Below the pieces are notes generated by a model. The model was not told the DNA's origin. It did not search any database and saw only the letters and a program-made list of their open reading frames with translations. A stretch of DNA of 26,499 nucleotides from JACDAV01 sp036556145. Lineage in GTDB: Bacteria; Chloroflexota; Limnocylindria; Limnocylindrales; CSP1-4. Of the stretch, positions 7,684-13,060 are shown in pieces (the stretch's first letter is position 1; every line of letters starts with the position of its first letter). The translations under genes were made by a program, and so were the position numbers. Location: NCBI GenBank assembly GCA_036556145.1, contig DATBKB010000086.1, positions 1 to 26,499 on the forward strand, given 5' to 3'.

Positions 7684-8793
7684 CTACTTCGCCGTCAGCG
7701 TGCCGTTCATGAACGGGTGGACGGAACAGAAGAACTGGTATTCGCCGGCCGGGAGCGGCGTGTAGACGTACGTCGTCTCCTCGCCGTCCTTGATCGTCGG
7801 CTGGTTCTGGAGGACGGTCGTCCCGTCGGACTGGCGGATGTCGACGTCATGCGTCTGGCCCGGGTCGTCGATGCGGAAGTGAATGCCGAACGCCTTGTCG
7901 GCCGGGATCTCGAGCGCCGACTTGTCGAACGAGATGTTCGACGCGACCAGATCGAGGACCGTCGCGTCGGCGGGCAGGGACGGCGCCGGTGTCGCCGACG
8001 CTCCGGGCGACGGTGACTCGCCACCTCCGAGCGCGTCGAGGTAGCAATCGGGGAACGGCGAGGATCCGGGCGCGGGCTTGAAGTTCGGGTCGACCCAGCC
8101 GTGGAAGGTCTTGACCTTGCCGGTCGCGGGATCGATCTCCGGCTCGTTGAGATCCGGATCGCGGACCTCGTACTCCTTGCTCGCGTCAGAGCGGATGAAG
8201 GCGATGAGCTCCTCGATCTGGCCGTAGTTGAGCGGCCCGCCGTTTTCCTGGGCCCAGATCGGCATGGCGCTCTTCGGATTGCCGCAGACGTAGCGTCCAC
8301 CGACGGTCAGGACCGTCCGGATGTAGCTCTCGCTCAGGTGGGCGAAGAGCTTCATGTCGTCGTGGAGCTTCGGGCCGATGTAGCCGCCGCCACCGGGCGG
8401 TGGGCTCGGCTCCTCCGGGCCGAGGCCGTTGGGGCCGTGGCAGCGGGCGCAGTTCGCCTGGTAGAGGTTGTAGCCACGCTCGACCGCGGTGACGGTCTGG
8501 GCGTTCGCCTCCTTGTCGAGACGCGCCTCGGTCAAGCCGAGCGGCGCACCGAGCTCGTAGAAGTAGTAGAGGACGACGAACAGCACGGTGATGATCACGG
8601 CGAGGAAGCCGACCCAGCGGGCGTTCGATGTCTGGCGGACGATCTTCGCCGCCCGCTCCGGGCTCAGCTCGAACTTGTGACTCGCCGGCGGGGCGGAGAA
8701 CCGGTCGACCGGGGCAGTCTCCGACGGCGGGCGCGTGGCCGGCACGCGCTGCTCAGGCACGCGGCCTCCCGGGGCGCCGGGCTGATCGGTCAT
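7684..8793 (-). CDS. Membrane-bound cytochrome c fused to a C-terminal cupredoxin
   Basis: The product has 369 residues. A cytoplasmic, Pro-rich N-terminus (1-58) is followed by a membrane helix (about 60-79). The class I cytochrome c domain (about 103-205) has haem motif CARCH (Cys115, Cys118, His119) and probable axial Met177 in SAMPIW. After a Pro/Ser/Ala linker (about 255-275) comes a cupredoxin domain (about 277-369) with copper ligands His315, Cys356, His359 and Met362 (CSVHPFM). It would take electrons from the Rieske subunit to haem c and on to copper, outside the membrane. A clear GAGGAG lies four bases before the ATG at 8793. It sits between the Rieske and kelch genes. All metal ligands are present. 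Confidence 0.93.
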   Translation of the reverse strand: MTDQPGAPGGRVPEQRVPATRPPSETAPVDRFSAPPASHKFELSPERAAKIVRQTSNARWVGFLAVIITVLFVVLYYFYELGAPLGLTEARLDKEANAQTVTAVERGYNLYQANCARCHGPNGLGPEEPSPPPGGGGYIGPKLHDDMKLFAHLSESYIRTVLTVGGRYVCGNPKSAMPIWAQENGGPLNYGQIEELIAFIRSDASKEYEVRDPDLNEPEIDPATGKVKTFHGWVDPNFKPAPGSSPFPDCYLDALGGGESPSPGASATPAPSLPADATVLDLVASNISFDKSALEIPADKAFGIHFRIDDPGQTHDVDIRQSDGTTVLQNQPTIKDGEETTYVYTPLPAGEYQFFCSVHPFMNGTLTAK

Positions 8794-8826
8794 CGATCTC
8801 CTCGAAGGTCGGGGAACGTCACAGGA

Positions 8827-9501
8827 TCAGATGCAGCCGGTCGGACTCTTCGGCGGGATGAGGCCGGGCTGGCCGAGCGCGACCGGCAGCGGGCCCAGCG
8901 TGATCTTGCCGGTGTCGAGGGTCAGGACGCCCGACCCATCGACCTCGAGGGCGAACCGGTCCATCGACCGCGGCGCCGGCCCGTACTGCGTGCCGGCCGC
9001 CTTGGTCCCGAGCCGGTCGTAGCGCGAGCCGTGGCAGGGACATTCGAGCCAGAAGTTCCGCAGGCACGGGTTCGGCTTGCAGCCGAGGTGCGGGCAGCGC
9101 TGGTAGAGCGCGCGAACGTTGAGCGCCGTGCCGTCGCCGGTCTCGTCGGTCCCCGCGACGAACTGCTGGCGGGATGGATCGATGAGGACGATGAAGGCAC
9201 GGGCGTCCGGGAAATACGCAGGAAACCCTTCCTGGATCGGCAGCGTGCTGTTCTGGAGCTTGATGTCGTCGTAGGTCCCGATCCTGACCCGACCCCCGAA
9301 GCCGCCCTCGAGGTTCGGCCAGAGGAAGCCGAGGGTGCCGGCGGCCGACTCGAGCAGCCAGACGCCGATGCCGGCGCCGAGCGATGTCCGGAGCAGCCGG
9401 CGTCGCGACATGCCCTGGACCTGCTCGTGACGGCGGGCCTTGAGGGCCTCGCTCGTGAGGGCCTTCGGCCTGTCGACGGGCTCGACGTGGTAGTTGCTCA
9501 T
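8827..9501 (-). CDS. Rieske [2Fe-2S] protein of the bc-type complex
   Basis: The product has 224 residues. The twin-Arg-like sequence MSRRRLLRTSLG (31-42) and the following hydrophobic stretch form an uncleaved TAT-type membrane anchor, as usual for this subunit. The cluster is bound by Cys136 and His138 (CPHLGC) and by Cys154 and His157 (CPCHGS); Cys141 and Cys156 would form the standard disulfide. Two additional cysteines (146, 223) are not part of the usual motif. The SRYD after box II and the GPAPR loop follow the bc/b6f pattern. It carries electrons from quinol to the cytochrome c. The gene lies 13 bases downstream of the subunit IV stop. No strong ribosome-binding site is visible. Confidence 0.95.
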   Translation of the reverse strand: MSNYHVEPVDRPKALTSEALKARRHEQVQGMSRRRLLRTSLGAGIGVWLLESAAGTLGFLWPNLEGGFGGRVRIGTYDDIKLQNSTLPIQEGFPAYFPDARAFIVLIDPSRQQFVAGTDETGDGTALNVRALYQRCPHLGCKPNPCLRNFWLECPCHGSRYDRLGTKAAGTQYGPAPRSMDRFALEVDGSGVLTLDTGKITLGPLPVALGQPGLIPPKSPTGCI

Positions 9502-9514
9502 CGCGTGGCTCGGC

Positions 9515-10123
9515 TCACAGTGCGAAATGGAGGCCCGACGTGTTCACGTACGGGATGACGAAGCTGTACCCCGGCCCGCGGAAGAAGATCCCGATGAACG
9601 TCAGGACGAGCCCCAGGATGCAGAACAGCGTGAACAGCATGACCGCGGTCTTCCGATCGGAGGGCCGGGTGGCGTTCACGTTCCGCCGGTCGATGAACGG
9701 GATCGCGACCGCGCCGACGAACACGAAGCCGGGCACGAGGACGCCCGCAACCACCGGGTGGAAGTAGGCGAGCAGCTCCTGCAGGCCGAGGAAGTACCAC
9801 GGTGCCTTGGCCACGGCCGGCGTGACGTTGCGGTTGGCGAGCTCCTCGAGCGGGGCGTTGATGAACAGGCCCATGAGGAGCAGGAAGACGGTCATCACCA
9901 TCGCCGCCAGGAACTCGATCGAGACCAGGTGGGGCCAGGTCATGACGGTGTCGTCCGGCTCCTTCTGGACGCGGACGACGGCATCCTGCTTGACGAGCGC
10001 GAGCAGCCGGTACGGCCGGGCCGACATCGGCACGCGCTGCTTGTCGATCTCGGTGCGACGGCTCGGGTCAACCGGGAGGACGACCCGCCGCTCGGTCGTC
10101 GTCGGCTTCTTCGTGTCGCTCAT
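9515..10123 (-). CDS. Cytochrome bc complex subunit IV-type protein (C-terminal half of cytochrome b)
   Basis: The product has 202 residues with three hydrophobic helices: about 69-90 following the WPHL sequence, about 131-150 and about 165-186. This is the pattern of b6f subunit IV, the detached C-terminal half of cytochrome b. The quinol-site motif, normally PEWY, reads APWY within KAPWYFLGLQELL, so the acidic residue is absent. A 65-residue hydrophilic N-terminal extension precedes the first helix. I chose the ATG at 10123 (GAG a few bases before); the frame runs further upstream but only as Arg-rich sequence in a structured intergenic gap. It pairs with the b6-type protein to form the quinol oxidation site. 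Confidence 0.9.
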   Translation of the reverse strand: MSDTKKPTTTERRVVLPVDPSRRTEIDKQRVPMSARPYRLLALVKQDAVVRVQKEPDDTVMTWPHLVSIEFLAAMVMTVFLLLMGLFINAPLEELANRNVTPAVAKAPWYFLGLQELLAYFHPVVAGVLVPGFVFVGAVAIPFIDRRNVNATRPSDRKTAVMLFTLFCILGLVLTFIGIFFRGPGYSFVIPYVNTSGLHFAL

Positions 10124-10187
10124 GACCGATCTCGCGGGCCACGTGGGCGGTGCAGGGCAAGGCCCCGCCGAGCACCGGAGCGAGCGC

Positions 10188-10241
10188 GCTGCCCCCCGAG
10201 GTCCGAGGCGACGCTCCGCGAGCCATCGGCCCGAGGGCAGC
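10188..10241 (-). other. Nested stem-loop between cytochrome b and subunit IV genes
   Basis: Within the 160-base gap separating the two halves of cytochrome b, GCTGCCC (10188-10194) pairs perfectly with GGGCAGC (10235-10241). Inside are CCGA/TCGG (10203-10206 with 10226-10229) and GCTC/GAGC around a three-base loop (10213-10223). Transcribed, it would form a stacked hairpin. It could mark mRNA processing or tune the ratio of downstream subunits; this is inferred. Confidence 0.45.
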
Positions 10242-10283
10242 TGCGTGAGCGAGGAGAGGAGGCGGCAACGCCGCGATGCGCCG

Positions 10284-11012
10284 TCATAGTGGCCCGCTGA
10301 TCCCGCCGTCCTTGCGGATCCGCCAGAAGTGGACGGCAAGGAAGATCGCGGCGACGAGAGGCAGGACCATGATGTGGAGTACGTAGAAGCGCAGCAGCGT
10401 GTTCTGCCCGACCTCGAGCCCGCCGAGCAGCAGCAGGTTCACCGGCGTGTTCAGGAGCGGGACGTAGCCGCCCATGTTCGTGCCGATCGTGATCGCCCAG
10501 TAGGCGATCTGGTCCCACGGCAGCAGGTAGCCGCTGAAGCTCAGCAGGATCGTCGTGAAGAGCAGGACCACCCCCACGACCCAGTTGAACTCACGCGGCG
10601 GCTTGTAGGCCCCGTGGTAGAAGACCCGCATCATGTGGAGGAAGACGAAGAACACCATGAGGTGGGCGCCCCAGCGGTGGACGTTCCGCGTCAGCAGCCC
10701 GAAGGTCACCCGGCTCTGCAGGTCGAGGATGTCGGTATACGCGCGCGTCTCCGAGGGGACGTAGAAGAACATCAGGTAGACGCCGGTCACCGTCAGGACG
10801 AGGAAGAGGAAGAAGGACAACCCACCCAGGCAGAAGGTGTAGGCGAACTTCACCGCATGCTGCCGGACGCGGACCGGGTGGATGTGCAGGAAGACGTTGT
10901 TCATGACCGCGTACGCCCGCGACCGCTCGTCGTTGGGGTACGGGTTGCGGAACAGCGAACGCCACAAGGCGCTCCGGCGGATCGACTGGTCGACCCGCTC
11001 GAGGAAACTCAA
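10284..11012 (-). CDS. Cytochrome b6-type subunit, diheme quinone-oxidoreducing
   Basis: The product has 242 residues and four membrane helices, like cytochrome b6 or Bacillus QcrB. Haem-ligating histidines are His112/His126 (HX13H, in NVHRW...FLH) and His213/His228 (HX14H); the 14-residue spacing is typical of the b6 and Firmicutes branch. Cys61 in FCLGG aligns with the Cys that binds the extra haem ci covalently in b6f and Bacillus complexes. YKPPREFNW is the conserved helix B-C loop. The start is TTG at 11012, overlapping the upstream stop as TTGA, with GGAGGAG immediately before it; earlier in-frame codons lie inside the neighbouring gene. Together with subunit IV it forms the membrane core that oxidises menaquinol or another quinol. 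Confidence 0.94.
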   Translation of the reverse strand: MSFLERVDQSIRRSALWRSLFRNPYPNDERSRAYAVMNNVFLHIHPVRVRQHAVKFAYTFCLGGLSFFLFLVLTVTGVYLMFFYVPSETRAYTDILDLQSRVTFGLLTRNVHRWGAHLMVFFVFLHMMRVFYHGAYKPPREFNWVVGVVLLFTTILLSFSGYLLPWDQIAYWAITIGTNMGGYVPLLNTPVNLLLLGGLEVGQNTLLRFYVLHIMVLPLVAAIFLAVHFWRIRKDGGISGPL

Positions 11013-12925
11013 CGGGCTCCTCCTGCCACGCCGGCCGTCCCGGCCAGCTGCGCGTCGCGGTACGACTCCTTGTAGAGCCGCCCGTCGGTCGAGACCTCCT
11101 GGAGCTCGAACCGCTCCATCGTAATGGCGTCGAACGGGCAACGCTTGACACAGAGGGCGCAGCGGATACAGCGCTCCTCGTCCAGGATCATCGCCCCTCC
11201 CTGGTTCCAGCCGTAGGCCTCCTCGATCTCGGGCAGGAGGCCCTCGGTCTTCAGCTGGTTGACGTCGACCATGTGGATGACGCCCTCGGGGCAGACGTCG
11301 GCGCAGGCGCCGCACAGGACGCACCGGAACGGGTCGAACCAGATGTTGTAGTTGCACATGAGGCAGCGGGTCGACTCGGCGACCGCGGCCGTGGCGTCGT
11401 AGCCGAGCTCCACCGGGGTCGTGAAGTTGACCTCCGGGTCGGTCGAGGGCATCCGGGCGGCGAGCGGGGCCATCGGGATGTGCTGGCGGGGCAGGACGTC
11501 GTAGAGCTCGGGCATGTCGTGGCGCCAGGAGCTCGTGATCTTGACGTTCGCGGCGACCTTGACGTCCGCCTGCGCGGAGAGGTAGCGGTCGATCGCGTAG
11601 GCGCATTTCTTGCCGTGGCCGGCGGCTTCGATGAGCGTCGTCGGGCCGGTGACGAAGTCGCCGCAGGCGAACACGCCGCGGACGTTCGTCGCGTAGGTCG
11701 CCGGGTCGACCTTGACCCGGCCGCGATTGATCTCGAACGACGACTCGACCGGCAGGAACGTGAGATCGGCCGCCTGCGAGACCGCCGGAATGACCGTGTC
11801 GGCCTTGATGACGAACTCCGAGCCCTCGATCGGCACGGGCGACCGGCGGCCGGAGGCATCCGGCTCGCCGAGGCGGTTGCGGATGAACTTGACGCCCGTG
11901 ACCTTGCCGTTCTCGCCGAGCACCTCCACCGGGCTGGCGAGGAACTCCATCCGAACGCCCTCGCGCTCGGTCTCGCCGAGCTCCTCCTCGTCGACGACCA
12001 GCTCGCTCCGGGTCCGGCGGTAGACGATCGCCACGTTGTCCGCGCCGTGGCGCAGGCTCGTCCGCGAGCAGTCCATCGCGGTGTAGCCACCGCCGATGAC
12101 GACGACGTCCGTGCCGACGGTCAGCGGCTGCCCGAGGTTGGCCTTCTTCATGAAGTCGACGCCGTACTGGACGCCCTCCAGGTCGGCGCCCGGGACGTCG
12201 AGGACGACCGCGTTCATCGCGCCGGCCGTGATCGCGATCGCGTCGAAGTCGGCTTGTAGGCGCTCGAAGGTGATGTCCTTGCCGACCTCGGTGTTGTAGT
12301 GGAACGTCACGCCCAGCCGCTCGATGAGCCGCACGTCCATCTCGATCGCCTCGCGCGGCAGGCGGAACGCGGGCACCCCGATGAGCATCGTGCCGCCGCC
12401 GTACGGCAGGCTGTCGAAGACGGTCACCCGGAAGCCCTTCGTCGCCAGCTCGCGGGCGACCGCGAGTCCGGCCGGCCCGGCGCCGACAACCGCGACCCGC
12501 TCGTCGCGCGGCGTGATGTGGGGCATGACGTCCGGGATCCCCGATGCCTCGTGCCATTCGACGAGGAACCGCTTCATCGCCCGGATCGCGAGCGGCCGGT
12601 CGATGTCGCCGCGGCGGCACGCCCGCTCGCACGGCGCGGAGCAGACATACGAGCACATCGCCGCGACCGGGTTCGGCTCGCGAGAGAGGATGTAGCCCTC
12701 CTCGAACCGGCCCTCCGCGGCCAGGTTGAGATAGCCGCGGCAGTTCGTGCCGACCGGGCATGCCTCCTGGCACTCGATGTTGCACTGGAGCCACGAGGCG
12801 TCGACAGGCTGAACGAGGAATTCCTGGTTCGGGTCGAGGGCCAAGAAGGTCGTGCCTTTCGGGATCGAGCCGGGGTGACAGGAAGGGGGGAGGCCGGCGA
12901 TGCGGCGACGGCCCGAATCTACCAT
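11009..12925 (-). CDS. GltD-like FAD/NAD(P)H oxidoreductase with N- and C-terminal [4Fe-4S] modules
   Basis: The product has 638 residues. An N-terminal helical Fe-S domain (about 45-125, Cys48/52/56/62 and 91/95/99/103) resembles that of glutamate synthase small subunit and dihydropyrimidine dehydrogenase. An FAD-binding GAGPAG (148-153), an NAD(P)-binding GGGYTA (278-283) and a second FAD contact (ACGDFVTG, about 420-427) follow. A ferredoxin tail has CVLCGACADVC (535-545) and CIRCALCVKRC (586-596), plus CLMC at 521-524. It is predicted to move electrons between NAD(P)H and the adjacent bc complex or quinone pool. Its stop overlaps the cytochrome b start. The ATG at 12925 lacks a ribosome-binding site; a TTG about 27 codons in, after GAAAGG, is an alternative start. 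Confidence 0.9.
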   Translation of the reverse strand: MVDSGRRRIAGLPPSCHPGSIPKGTTFLALDPNQEFLVQPVDASWLQCNIECQEACPVGTNCRGYLNLAAEGRFEEGYILSREPNPVAAMCSYVCSAPCERACRRGDIDRPLAIRAMKRFLVEWHEASGIPDVMPHITPRDERVAVVGAGPAGLAVARELATKGFRVTVFDSLPYGGGTMLIGVPAFRLPREAIEMDVRLIERLGVTFHYNTEVGKDITFERLQADFDAIAITAGAMNAVVLDVPGADLEGVQYGVDFMKKANLGQPLTVGTDVVVIGGGYTAMDCSRTSLRHGADNVAIVYRRTRSELVVDEEELGETEREGVRMEFLASPVEVLGENGKVTGVKFIRNRLGEPDASGRRSPVPIEGSEFVIKADTVIPAVSQAADLTFLPVESSFEINRGRVKVDPATYATNVRGVFACGDFVTGPTTLIEAAGHGKKCAYAIDRYLSAQADVKVAANVKITSSWRHDMPELYDVLPRQHIPMAPLAARMPSTDPEVNFTTPVELGYDATAAVAESTRCLMCNYNIWFDPFRCVLCGACADVCPEGVIHMVDVNQLKTEGLLPEIEEAYGWNQGGAMILDEERCIRCALCVKRCPFDAITMERFELQEVSTDGRLYKESYRDAQLAGTAGVAGGAR

Positions 12926-12972
12926 CCGTTCGAGAGGGGCTGCAAAAGGGCCGCCGAACGTGGTCGGCCGAT

Positions 12973-13001
12973 TTGACCTCGCGTGCGCTCGCAGCTACGC
13001 T
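12973..13001 (+). promoter_or_regulatory. Sigma-70-type promoter, TTGACC-N17-TACGCT
   Basis: TTGACC (12973-12978) and TACGCT (12996-13001) are 17 bp apart, the best -35/-10 pair in the window. The -10 lies inside a perfect inverted repeat. Transcription would start next to the ATG at 13010, eight bases after the -10 box. Confidence 0.65.
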
Positions 13002-13005
13002 GCGA
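12989..13005. promoter_or_regulatory. Palindromic operator candidate over the -10 box
   Basis: TCGCAGC-TAC-GCTGCGA is a perfect inverted repeat with 7-base arms around 3 bases. It covers the -10 box of the rightward promoter and lies about 65 bp upstream of the leftward respiratory operon, so one regulator could act on both. The regulator is not identified. Confidence 0.5.
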
Positions 13006-13009
13006 CGCA

Positions 13010-13060
13010 ATGACGGAGTCGGCCGGGACTCGTCTCGCCCCGCGGATCCGGTTGCGTTGA
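13010..13060 (+). CDS. Possible 16-codon leader ORF coupled to the coiled-coil gene
   Basis: An ATG eight bases after the TACGCT box opens a frame encoding MTESAGTRLAPRIRLR. Its TGA overlaps a TTG that is the best start of the next gene (TTGA). The arrangement would suit a leaderless start followed by reinitiation. The alternative is one gene whose N-terminus is split by a frameshift or sequence error. Confidence 0.35.
   Translation: MTESAGTRLAPRIRLR

Noticed and set aside
6170..7765. A 531-residue plus-strand frame over the kelch gene
   Set aside because: The minus-strand product has six regular kelch repeats and membrane helices; the plus frame is Arg/Ala/Gly-rich shadow sequence.
10124..10339. 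In-frame N-terminal extension of subunit IV
   Set aside because: It would add 72 residues of low-complexity sequence overlapping cytochrome b and a stem-loop; the ATG at 10123 fits the family better.
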